NCBI GenBank assembly: GCA_031292755.1
Contig: JARLGM010000036.1
Location: 1-47,371, forward strand
DNA length: 47,371 nucleotides
Origin: Candidatus Sulfopaludibacter sp.
GTDB taxonomy: Bacteria; Acidobacteriota; Terriglobia; Bryobacterales; Bryobacteraceae
Direction of reading: 5' to 3'
Positions 34,586 to 42,631 of the stretch are shown here, piece after piece. The notes beneath the pieces are model-generated. The model was given only the letters and a program-made list of their open reading frames with translations, ran no database searches and had not been told where the DNA came from. Numbering within the stretch: the first letter of the stretch is position 1; every line of letters begins with the position of its first letter. A program made the position numbers and the translations under genes.

Positions 34586-36667
34586 ATGATGCCTGCCACC
34601 ACCCTCGCCGCGCCCGCCGCACCTCAATGGCTCCGCAATCTGCCGCTCAAGATGTTAGGCGAGATGGCCATGCCGATTGCCGTGCTGGGCATTGTCATGG
34701 CCCTGATTACACCGCTCCCCGGCTTTGTTCTGGACCTGCTGATCGTCACCGATATCCTCCTGTCGGTGACGGTCATGATGGTCGCTCTCTACCTGGTGAA
34801 GCCGGTCGAGTTCACTTCGTTCCCCACCACGCTACTGCTGTTGACCTTGTTCCGCCTGGCCCTGAATATTTCCTCATCGCGCCTGATTCTGCTCAACGGA
34901 AACACCGGCACTTCCGCCGCCGGCCAGGTCATCGGTGCGTTCGGCAGTTTCGTGGTGGGCGGCAACTACGTAATCGGCGCGGTGATTTTTCTGGTCCTCA
35001 TCGCCATCCAATACGTCGTGATCAATCACGGCGCGGTCCGCATTTCCGAGGTGACGGCGCGCTTCACATTGGACGCTTTACCCGGCAAGCAGATGGCCAT
35101 CGATGCCGACCTGAATGCGGGGTTGATCGATGAAACCGAGGCCAAGCGGCGCCGCAAGCAACTCTCCACCGAGGCCGAATTCTACGGCGCCATGGACGGC
35201 GCGTCACGGTTCACCCAGCGCGACGCGGTCGCCAGCATCCTCATCACCGTGATCAACATCATCGCCGGCTTTCTGATCGGCGTGCTGCAGCACGGCATGG
35301 ACCTTCAAAAGGCCATCGAAACCTACACCGTCCTCACTATTGGCGACGGCCTGGTGACCGTGATCCCGGCGCTGATGATCTCTATTTCCGGCGGACTGAT
35401 TGTCACACGCGCCAGCTCCGACGTGCGTCTCGGCGCGGAATTCCAGCATCAGATCTTCGGCAATCCCCAGCCCCTGATGCTCGCCGGAGGTGTCCTCATT
35501 GCCCTGGGCGCTCTGCCGGGAATGCCCATCGCGCCCTTCCTGCTGCTGGGAGGCGGAGCCGGCGCGGCCGGATGGCGGATGCGCCGGAGGGAGCTAGCGA
35601 GCGCCGCGGCGCCTGCGGAGGCCAAGCCTGCGGCCCCCAAGGACAATGTGGAGACGCTGCTGCGCGTGGAACCATTGGCCATAGAGGTCGGACTCGGCTT
35701 GGTCGGTGTAGTGGAAGGCGGGCAGGATTCGGCCCTCCTTCGGCGCATCTCGGCGATCCGCAAGCAACTCGCCACCGATCTTGGCTATCTGCTTCCGCCG
35801 GTGCGCGTCACCGATAATCTCTCCCTGCGTGGCCGCGAGTACGTCATCCTGCTGAAGGGCATCGAAGTCTCGCGCTTCGAACTGCCGCAGGGTTGTGAGT
35901 TGGCCATTCCCACCGGTCAGTCCGATGCCAAGGTGGAAGGGCAGCCCACGCGCGAGCCTGCGTTCGGGATGAGCGCATTGTGGATCCCCAAAGATCGCGC
36001 CGAACGGGCGCGCAACGCCGGCTATACGGTCGTGGACAGCATCAGCGTGCTCGGAACGCATGTCTCCGAACTGGTTCGCCGCCATGCCCACGAACTGTTT
36101 TCCCGGCAGGATGCCAAGCGCCTGCTCGACCGCGTCAGCGTGGAGCACCCGAAAGTAGTTGAGGATCTGGTCCCCAAACTGCTTCCTTTAGCGGCGGTGC
36201 AGCGGGTTCTGCAAAACCTGCTTCGCGAGCGCGTCTCGATCCGCGATGCGGTTTCGATTCTCGAGGCCCTTGGCGAAGCCGCCTCAGCCACCCGCAACCC
36301 GGTGCTATTGACCGAGTACGTGCGCCAGACCCTCCGGCGCACCGTGGTCAAACCGTATTTGACCCGGGCCGGCGAACTGCCCGCCTGGTTCCTGGACCCG
36401 TCCATCGAGCAGGCGATTGAAGCGGCCGTTGAGCACGGGGAGCAGAACAGCCACCTGACCTTGGCGCCCCAAGCCCTGCGGGAAATTCTCAACCGCATCT
36501 CCAGCCGGGTCATCTCGCCGGAAACCCCGGTGGCCGCCATCACTTCCACGGGAGCGCGTTATTTCCTGCGCCAGATCACGGAATCTTCCATTCCCAATCT
36601 CTTCTTCCTGGCGCATAACGAAGTGCCTCCCGGGCAGCGGATCCAGACGTTGGGGAGCATTCAATGA
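34586..36667 (+). CDS. flhA: Flagellar export component FlhA
   Basis: A 693-residue protein: eight membrane helices in the first 340 residues, then a cytoplasmic domain that forms the nonameric ring docking chaperone-substrate complexes. Key blocks are LRLILL-type FHIPEP region TTLLLLTLFRLALNISSSRL, RFTLDALPGKQMAIDADLNA, GLIDETEAKRRRKQLSTEAE and FYGAMDGASRFTQRDAVASI. The cytoplasmic part has an unusual Ala/Pro linker near residue 340. Length is normal. It starts 4 bases after flhB. Confidence 0.97.
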   Translation: MMPATTLAAPAAPQWLRNLPLKMLGEMAMPIAVLGIVMALITPLPGFVLDLLIVTDILLSVTVMMVALYLVKPVEFTSFPTTLLLLTLFRLALNISSSRLILLNGNTGTSAAGQVIGAFGSFVVGGNYVIGAVIFLVLIAIQYVVINHGAVRISEVTARFTLDALPGKQMAIDADLNAGLIDETEAKRRRKQLSTEAEFYGAMDGASRFTQRDAVASILITVINIIAGFLIGVLQHGMDLQKAIETYTVLTIGDGLVTVIPALMISISGGLIVTRASSDVRLGAEFQHQIFGNPQPLMLAGGVLIALGALPGMPIAPFLLLGGGAGAAGWRMRRRELASAAAPAEAKPAAPKDNVETLLRVEPLAIEVGLGLVGVVEGGQDSALLRRISAIRKQLATDLGYLLPPVRVTDNLSLRGREYVILLKGIEVSRFELPQGCELAIPTGQSDAKVEGQPTREPAFGMSALWIPKDRAERARNAGYTVVDSISVLGTHVSELVRRHAHELFSRQDAKRLLDRVSVEHPKVVEDLVPKLLPLAAVQRVLQNLLRERVSIRDAVSILEALGEAASATRNPVLLTEYVRQTLRRTVVKPYLTRAGELPAWFLDPSIEQAIEAAVEHGEQNSHLTLAPQALREILNRISSRVISPETPVAAITSTGARYFLRQITESSIPNLFFLAHNEVPPGQRIQTLGSIQ

Positions 36668-36734
36668 GGCCCTACAGAATTCCGAAGGACATGACGATAG
36701 ATCACAGGTGGCCGTGTGACACCGGGGAAGACAA

Positions 36735-37883
36735 ATGAGGATCAAATCCTATTACGCACAGTCGATTGAAGACGCTATGGCCCAGGCGCGGCGCGAACTG
36801 GGGCCGGAAGCCATGCTGGTGAACAGCCGCAAATCGCCTCCGGAAGCCGTGCATTTAGGCGCCTATGAAGTGGTATTTGCGATCGATGCGCCCGGCGACG
36901 CGTCAATCTCACCCCCGCGGGACACGGCGGCAAACAGCGGGCCGGGCGATCGACTGTCGGCTGAAGTGGCGGATCTCAAAAAGGAATTGGAAGGGATGCG
37001 CAGAGTGCTCACCAGGAGCGCATTCGGCCCGGCCCAGTGGCCCGGCGCTTCCCCTACGGTCTCCGACGGCTACGCCACACTGGCCGCCGCGGAAGTATCT
37101 CCGGAACTGGCGCGGGAGATTGTCGAAGGGGCGGAATCCCGTCTGGGCGAGGCCCACGCGGGCCAATCCCGCAACCAGACGCGGCGCGACGGAACGCTCT
37201 TTGAGCGGGCGCTGGTGGAGGAACTCGAATCGCGGTTCACCGCGCAACCCTTGTTGGGAAAGGGCGATGCGAAACCCCGGATTGTCGCTCTGGTAGGTCC
37301 CCCGGGGTCCGGAAAGACAACCACCCTGGTAAAACTGGCGGTGAATTATGGCCTGGCCAGCCGGCGTCCGGTGCTATTGCTCTCCGCGGACACCTATCGC
37401 GTGGCCGCGGCAGAACAGTTGCGCTCGTACGCAGCGATTCTGGGGGTAGGGTTCCAGGTGCTGGAAACCACGACCGCGCTGGCGCAGGCCATCGAGGAGA
37501 ATCGCGGCAAGGAGTTGATCTTCATCGATACGCCCGGCCTCAGCACGGGGGAGTTGGGTGAGTCGGGCGGCCTTGCGCGGTTTCTTGCTACCCGGCCGGA
37601 CGTCGATACGCAACTGGTCCTATCGGCTTCCATGAAATCCGCCGATCTATCTCGTGTGGTCGATTCATTCCAGGCTTTCCAGCCCCAGCGGCTGCTGTTT
37701 ACCAAGCTGGATGAGACCGGTTCGTTCGGCCCGATCCTCAACGAGGCGGCGCGAACGGGAAAGCCGTTGTCGTTCTTTTCGCACGGACAGCGGATACCGG
37801 AAGATCTCGAAGCCGTCACTCCGAGGCGGCTCATCGAACTAATTCTGGGCAGCCCATCCGGCCGGTCACGGTCGGTGGCATAG
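36735..37883 (+). CDS. flhF: Flagellar SRP-type GTPase FlhF
   Basis: A 382-residue SRP GTPase that controls where and how many flagella form. The N-terminus MRIKSYYAQSIEDAMAQARR with ELGPEAMLVNSRK is typical, followed by a variable B region. The NG domain has G1 VGPPGSGKTTTLVKL (about 188-201), the LLSADTYRVAAAEQLRSYA motif and G3 FIDTPG. GGGGAAG lies 5 bases before the ATG. A tiny open frame upstream (36691-36738) overlaps the start as ATGA. The usual partner flhG does not follow. Confidence 0.95.
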   Translation: MRIKSYYAQSIEDAMAQARRELGPEAMLVNSRKSPPEAVHLGAYEVVFAIDAPGDASISPPRDTAANSGPGDRLSAEVADLKKELEGMRRVLTRSAFGPAQWPGASPTVSDGYATLAAAEVSPELAREIVEGAESRLGEAHAGQSRNQTRRDGTLFERALVEELESRFTAQPLLGKGDAKPRIVALVGPPGSGKTTTLVKLAVNYGLASRRPVLLLSADTYRVAAAEQLRSYAAILGVGFQVLETTTALAQAIEENRGKELIFIDTPGLSTGELGESGGLARFLATRPDVDTQLVLSASMKSADLSRVVDSFQAFQPQRLLFTKLDETGSFGPILNEAARTGKPLSFFSHGQRIPEDLEAVTPRRLIELILGSPSGRSRSVA

Positions 37884-37905
37884 CTGCCTCTAACGGCAGA
37901 AGAGT

Positions 37906-38658
37906 ATGTATTCGTATGCGGTGCCAGTGATGGACGACGTCGAACGTGAAAGGCTCATTCTCGAGCATCTGCCTCAGGTGCGCTTGATTGCCCGGCGAAT
38001 TCAGGAACGATTGCCGGAGAACATCAGCTTGGACGACTTGGTCTCGACCGGCGTCATCGGGTTGATCTCGGCGATCGACAACTTCGATCCGGCTCATAAC
38101 GTCAAGCTGAAGACGTATGCCGAGTACAAGATCCGCGGCGCCATTCTGGACAGCCTGCGCGGCCTCGATTGGGCGCCCCGGCAGAAGCGGCGTAAAGCCA
38201 AGCAGATCGAATCGGCCATCGCGGCGGCGGAACAGGTTCTCAAGCGCTCTCCCACCGAAGAGGAGATCGCGGTCCAACTGGAAATCTCTCTCGACGAGTA
38301 TCACCAGTGGCTGGTGGAGATTCGCGGCCTGAACATCGCCAGCATCGAATATGCCGGCAACGATCAGGGGAAAGATCTGCTGCACTACATTGCCGAGACC
38401 GACGAGAATCTACCCTCCACACTGCTGGAACGTTCCGAGTTGGAGCGCCTGCTCGCGCAGGGAATCCAGGAGATTCCTAAGATCGAGCAGACGGTCCTGA
38501 GCCTGTATTACCACGAAGACCTGACGCTGCGCGAGATCGCCGAGGTAGTGAATCTCCATGAGTCCCGCATTTCACAGCTGAAGTCGCAGGCAATTCTGCG
38601 GCTGCGCACTCACCTGCGCGCACAGTGGCCGGCTACCAGGGGTATGGCATTGGTATGA
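37906..38658 (+). CDS. fliA: Flagellar sigma factor FliA (sigma28)
   Basis: A 250-residue sigma factor directing RNA polymerase to late flagellar promoters. Region 2 reads NISLDDLVSTGVIGLISAID, NFDPAHNVKLKTYAEYKIRG and AILDSLRGLDWAPRQKRRKA, the last being diagnostic of FliA. Region 3 (LKRSPTEEEIAVQLEISLDE) and region 4 with its helix-turn-helix (LREIAEVVNLHESRISQLKS) are complete. Its antagonist FlgM is encoded 5.5 kb downstream. The end overlaps the FliY-like gene by 4 bases (ATGA). Confidence 0.96.
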   Translation: MYSYAVPVMDDVERERLILEHLPQVRLIARRIQERLPENISLDDLVSTGVIGLISAIDNFDPAHNVKLKTYAEYKIRGAILDSLRGLDWAPRQKRRKAKQIESAIAAAEQVLKRSPTEEEIAVQLEISLDEYHQWLVEIRGLNIASIEYAGNDQGKDLLHYIAETDENLPSTLLERSELERLLAQGIQEIPKIEQTVLSLYYHEDLTLREIAEVVNLHESRISQLKSQAILRLRTHLRAQWPATRGMALV

Positions 38659-39536
38659 GCAGTGAAGACCGGAACAGCCCGCGCATGAGCACGGCGCCGA
38701 ACGCGCGCACTCTTTTGGACCAGTGGAGCGAGTCACTCGCGCAGGTTCTGGAATCGATGACGGACCAAAGGCCGGAAATCCGCTGGCAATACGTAACCGG
38801 TACGCTTTCCGAGGTTGTCGCCGATCCCGCGGATTATCTGTGGTGGCAGCAGTCGTTCCAACCTTCGCCCGATATGCTGACCTGGGTGGGGGTGCCTAAT
38901 GCCACATGGGAATACGCCGGGACCCTCACGTTGAAGGCCGCCGGGCTGGAAACCGTCGAGTCCGGCGAGGCCAGGAACACCTGGTTCGAAATACTCGGTC
39001 AATCCTTGTCCGTCATGGCGCGCTCCATCGGTTCGATGGTCGGGCACGAGGTTACCTGCGATTCGGGTGCCGAGCAGGCTCCGGACGCGGAAGTCCGGGA
39101 ATGGGCGTCGGTTTCCATGACCTTCGGCGACGCACCCCTGGCTCCCTTTCTGGTGACGCTGGGATCCAGACTCGTGGAGATCATCTCCGCGCCTCCGCGC
39201 CCTGCCGGGCCGCCGAAGCAGCCTCCGCCGCGAACTGAGTCGGAACTCGACGACGCGAGCCGCATTCCGGCGGCTTCCCGCACCATGGAGCTGTTGATGG
39301 ATGTCGACCTGCCCATCAGCATCTCCTTCGGCAAGGCCCAACTGCCCATGAAAGATGTACTGAAACTGACTACCGGGTCCATCGTGGAACTCAATCGCGG
39401 CGTCAACGATCAGGTGGAGGTCTTGGTAAATGAGTGCTTGATTGCACGCGGCGAAGTGGTTGTGGTCGACGGTAATTATGGTGTCAGAATTCAGGAAATC
39501 GCCAGCCGGCAGGATCGTCTGCGGAGTTTGAAATGA
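38655..39536 (+). CDS. fliY: FliY/FliN-like motor switch protein with CheC-like N-terminal domain
   Basis: A 293-residue protein. The C-terminal 85 residues are a SpoA domain: ELLMDVDLPISISFGKAQLP, LKLTTGSIVELNRGVNDQVE and VLVNECLIARGEVVVVDGNY. The first 190 residues resemble the CheC/FliM middle fold (WFEILGQSLSVMARSIGSMV), but the E-xx-N phosphatase dyads of active CheC are not seen, so phosphatase activity is doubtful. A Pro-rich linker joins them. With the short FliN at 31201, the locus encodes two SpoA-domain proteins. The start at 38655 overlaps the fliA stop. A FliM-like role is an alternative. Confidence 0.8.
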   Translation: MSSEDRNSPRMSTAPNARTLLDQWSESLAQVLESMTDQRPEIRWQYVTGTLSEVVADPADYLWWQQSFQPSPDMLTWVGVPNATWEYAGTLTLKAAGLETVESGEARNTWFEILGQSLSVMARSIGSMVGHEVTCDSGAEQAPDAEVREWASVSMTFGDAPLAPFLVTLGSRLVEIISAPPRPAGPPKQPPPRTESELDDASRIPAASRTMELLMDVDLPISISFGKAQLPMKDVLKLTTGSIVELNRGVNDQVEVLVNECLIARGEVVVVDGNYGVRIQEIASRQDRLRSLK

Positions 39537-39922
39537 ACTCCCTCACCTTCACCCTGGCCGGCCTATCGTTGTTGACCCTCTTAGCCCTGGTATTGTCCGC
39601 AACCGCGCTCTGCCTGGTGCGGTCGGTGGCGCGCGCGGCCCACCAGGGGCGGCAAACCGGCGACAAGGAACTGGCGCCGGCTGTGCAGGCGCTTCGCTCG
39701 GATCTGGACAGCCTTGCCTCGCAAATTCGCGACGCGCAGCCTTCACCGGCGCTGCTTGTTGCTCCTCCGCGAAACGGCTTGAACCTGGCCAAGCGGTCGC
39801 AGGCGCTGCGCCTCAACCGCCGCGGCACTTCCCCTGCCCAGATCGCCGCCACGCTGGAACTTCCCCTCCAGGAGGTCGAACTCCTGCTCAAGGTCGATCG
39901 CATCGTCATCAGTAATCTTTAG
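39533..39922 (+). CDS. Membrane-anchored DUF2802/SwrB-like protein
   Basis: A 129-residue protein with one N-terminal membrane helix (TFTLAGLSLLTLLALVLSATALCLV), a helical linker, and a C-terminal helix-turn-helix-like region ALRLNRRGTSPAQIAATLEL with PLQEVELLLKVDRIV. This fits the small family found near fliA in flagellar operons of several phyla (DUF2802; SwrB-like in Bacillus), where the partner is the export apparatus. It overlaps the FliY-like gene by 4 bases. Family assignment is by pattern only. Confidence 0.7.
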   Translation: MNSLTFTLAGLSLLTLLALVLSATALCLVRSVARAAHQGRQTGDKELAPAVQALRSDLDSLASQIRDAQPSPALLVAPPRNGLNLAKRSQALRLNRRGTSPAQIAATLELPLQEVELLLKVDRIVISNL

Positions 39923-39972
39923 CCGGAAATCGCCTCTTCGAGGTATCCTTTCCAGCCGGGCCTGTGCCCATA

Positions 39973-40824
39973 ATGAAAGGTATGACCGTCGAGATCGAAG
40001 GCGTGACACTGCACCTGGCCCACCCGGACGAACTCGCGGTGCAATGGGTGGGGCAAGACGAACTGATGCGTCAGTTGCTGGCAGCCTGGATGGTAGTGAA
40101 CGACCAGGATCTGCCGATGAATCCGCGCCTTCTGGGTAAGCCCGGTGTCGGAAAAACCACGCTGGCATACGCCGCTGGACGTCGCATGGGTCGCGACGTC
40201 TACATCGTGCAAGCCACCCTGGATACCCGCCCCGAAGACTTGCTCGTGACGCCTGTGATTGAGGGTAAAGGCAGCCTGCGCTACGTAGCTTCCCCGCTCG
40301 TCACCGCCATGATCCGCGGGGGAATCGCCATCCTGGACGAAGGCAACCGGATGAGCGAAAAGAGCTGGGCCAGCCTGGCGCCGCTGCTGGATAACCGGCG
40401 CTACGTGGAATCTATCGTCGCCGGTATCAAGATCAAGGCGCATCCTCAGTTTCGCATGGTTGCCACCATGAACGATGATGCTTCCACCTTCGAATTGCCC
40501 GAGTACATCCATTCTCGGCTGCAGCCGCAAATCTTCATTGATTTTCCGGAGCGCGATGAAGAGTACCACATCCTCAAGGAAAATCTTCCCTTCGCGGAGG
40601 AACGCATCCTCAGCTACGTAACGGATTTCCTGCAAATGGCGCACGCCGCCGACGAGCGCTACACCGTACGCGACGGCATCAATGTAGCCCGCTACGCCAT
40701 CAAGCTGAAGAGTCTGGCCACCGAACGAACGCACGAAACCAAGGCGCTCGAAATTGCCCTGGTTCAGGTGCTGGGAGAAGAGTCGCTACGGTATGCCCGG
40801 GGAACTCGACCTTCCGCTTCCTGA
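39973..40824 (+). CDS. MoxR-type AAA+ ATPase
   Basis: A 283-residue AAA+ protein. Walker A is LGKPGVGKTTLAYAAG (about residues 55-70), the MoxR-like segment with TRPEDLLVTPVI follows, Walker B is GGIAILDEGNRMSE with the sensor Asn in VATMNDDAS, and RLQPQIFIDFPERDEEYHIL fits the arginine-finger and lid region. MoxR ATPases remodel partner proteins, often a VWA-domain protein encoded beside them; here the partner appears to be the overlapping 611-residue gene. The start is uncertain (GTG 39964, ATG 39973 or 39982), none with a good ribosome site. It follows the flagellar run by 50 bases on the same strand. Confidence 0.85.
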   Translation: MKGMTVEIEGVTLHLAHPDELAVQWVGQDELMRQLLAAWMVVNDQDLPMNPRLLGKPGVGKTTLAYAAGRRMGRDVYIVQATLDTRPEDLLVTPVIEGKGSLRYVASPLVTAMIRGGIAILDEGNRMSEKSWASLAPLLDNRRYVESIVAGIKIKAHPQFRMVATMNDDASTFELPEYIHSRLQPQIFIDFPERDEEYHILKENLPFAEERILSYVTDFLQMAHAADERYTVRDGINVARYAIKLKSLATERTHETKALEIALVQVLGEESLRYARGTRPSAS

Positions 40825-42628
40825 CCTGGGAAGCCTCAAACGCGGACGCTTCAACTACTTCCCGGTCGTGCCGAACCGGCTGGAATTCGCTATCGAGGTG
40901 CGGCAGGCGATCCTGCGGGACCGGCCCGGGGTCATCGCTCTGGAGTTGCCCGTCACGTTGCGCGATGCCTGGCTCCGCGCCGTGGGGCGTCTGCCGGAAA
41001 TGTCGCTGATCTTCTACCCGGACGAGGCAACCGGGGAAGACCAGGCCATCTACGTTCCCATTGAACCGGCCGACCCATTTACCGAAGCCATCCGCACAGG
41101 ACTTGAAATCGGCGCCGACATCACCTTCGCCGATCCCGACGCGGGACAGCGTCCTCATCTGAGGGACGACGACCCCGATTCGTACTCCATCCGGCACATC
41201 GGCCTGGCCCGCTACATCGAGGCGTACCGGGTGTACCCTCAGGCGCGCAGCGAGGAACTGGCGCGGCACGCCGCCGGAATCGCCTGGAAATTGCAGGGCA
41301 CCAATCCCGATGCCGCGGTCCTGGTGGTGCTGTCTTTGAATCTTCTCGACCCGGTGCTCGACGCCATGGAAGAGCCGCAGGGGCAGCCCATGGTGCGTGT
41401 TCGGCGCGATGGCGTGGAGTTGCTCCATCCGCACCCGGAATCCCTGGCGGAAATCACCATCGAATACCCCCAACTCCAGTGGCGCTATGAGAATTTCCGG
41501 CAACTGATGACCGACTGGAAGCTGATCGACCGGCGTCACGCCCAACTGGCTGTTTTGCGCGAAGCCGAAAAGGAATACGAGGCCAGTACCGGTGAACGCG
41601 TCGCGCATTGGCAGCGGCGCCTGCTGGCCCGTTATACCCGCAACCTCGCGCTGGGAGGCAACCAACTCAGCGCGGGCATCTTCGATCTCACCGTGGCCGC
41701 GCGCGGCATCGCCGACGACAACTACGCCTGGGACGTCTGGGAGACGGCCGGGAAATACCCGCCCCAAAAACTCGAATCGGACCTGCTGACGGTGCGCATC
41801 TCGGGCGAAGAAATGTGGCGCGACACCCGGCGGATCCGCCTGCGCCGCCGGCTTCCCAGCACCAAGCAGCGGCTCCGGCCATTCGGCCTGAAACCGCGCA
41901 AGAAGGAAAGGTTTCCGGGTGAGTGGGCCAGCCAGCTCAACGGAGCCGGAATCTGCTCCTATCCGCCCGAAGACCTGGTGATCGAAGACTACGGCCGGTT
42001 CCTGAAGAAGAAGGGCAAGAGCATCCTTTCCGAAGAGCGCGTCCGCGTAGAGCCCTTCACCACTTCCATTCTCGACGGCATCGATATGCGCGAGACCATC
42101 CGCCAATGGCATGAAAAGCGTGTCTACGTGCGGCAGTTCCAGAAGATTCACGGCGAGGTGGGCAGCGTGGTGGTGATCTTCGACGAAGACCGCGACAATC
42201 GCTACTCCTACATGACCACCTGGCTGGGCGAGAACCGAAATGAATCCGACATGGCGTTCTACTCCACCTTCCCATTCGATAATCTGGTGGGACCGGGGAT
42301 CGGCCGCGCCGAGTACGGCGGGTTCCTGATGACGTTGCCGCCGCGACGCATGTACGACGTCTGGCAGGATGCCGATTACGAGTTTGCCGAATCCAAATCG
42401 GAGCGGCTCCTGCTGGCTTCGTTGGATTATTCGATTCACCGTTACGTCGTCTATGTGGCCGCCCGGCCGCCGCGCTCCATCTTTAAGACCATCGCCTCGC
42501 GCATGGGCCGCACCATTATCTATATACCCATCGGGCAACTTTCGCCCGTGTCATTGAAAAAGATACGCGTCGTGCACGTGCTGGATGGCTACGATAAGCG
42601 CCAGATCGCCAAAGAATATTTGTGGTGA
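40793..42628 (+). CDS. Large protein of unknown function coupled to the MoxR ATPase
   Basis: A 611-residue soluble protein, no signal or membrane helix. Residues about 20-190 (FPVVPNRLEFAIEVRQAILR, PGVIALELPVTLRDAW, GLEIGADITFADPDAG) resemble the TraB/ChaN-like fold seen at the start of some MoxR-associated proteins, with Glu51 and Asp115 in the places of conserved acids; this is pattern recognition only. A middle helical region carries basic runs (RRIRLRRRLPSTKQRLRPFG). The C-terminal 200 residues (VVIFDEDRDNRYSYMTTWLG, VGPGIGRAEYGGFLMTLPPR) match no family I know. It overlaps the ATPase gene by 32 bases, implying coupled expression. Its stop is 3 bases from that of the convergent sigma54 activator. 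Confidence 0.8.
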   Translation: MPGELDLPLPDLGSLKRGRFNYFPVVPNRLEFAIEVRQAILRDRPGVIALELPVTLRDAWLRAVGRLPEMSLIFYPDEATGEDQAIYVPIEPADPFTEAIRTGLEIGADITFADPDAGQRPHLRDDDPDSYSIRHIGLARYIEAYRVYPQARSEELARHAAGIAWKLQGTNPDAAVLVVLSLNLLDPVLDAMEEPQGQPMVRVRRDGVELLHPHPESLAEITIEYPQLQWRYENFRQLMTDWKLIDRRHAQLAVLREAEKEYEASTGERVAHWQRRLLARYTRNLALGGNQLSAGIFDLTVAARGIADDNYAWDVWETAGKYPPQKLESDLLTVRISGEEMWRDTRRIRLRRRLPSTKQRLRPFGLKPRKKERFPGEWASQLNGAGICSYPPEDLVIEDYGRFLKKKGKSILSEERVRVEPFTTSILDGIDMRETIRQWHEKRVYVRQFQKIHGEVGSVVVIFDEDRDNRYSYMTTWLGENRNESDMAFYSTFPFDNLVGPGIGRAEYGGFLMTLPPRRMYDVWQDADYEFAESKSERLLLASLDYSIHRYVVYVAARPPRSIFKTIASRMGRTIIYIPIGQLSPVSLKKIRVVHVLDGYDKRQIAKEYLW

Positions 42629-42631
42629 GGC

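Noticed and set aside
32904..34589. 561-codon plus-strand frame across fliR and flhB
   Set aside because: It is out of frame with two well-conserved genes, and is rich in Gly/Arg/Pro without domain features.
36691..36738. 15-codon ORF upstream of flhF as a gene
   Set aside because: The ribosome site is only one base from the ATG and the peptide is unremarkable; kept only as a note under the flhF finding.
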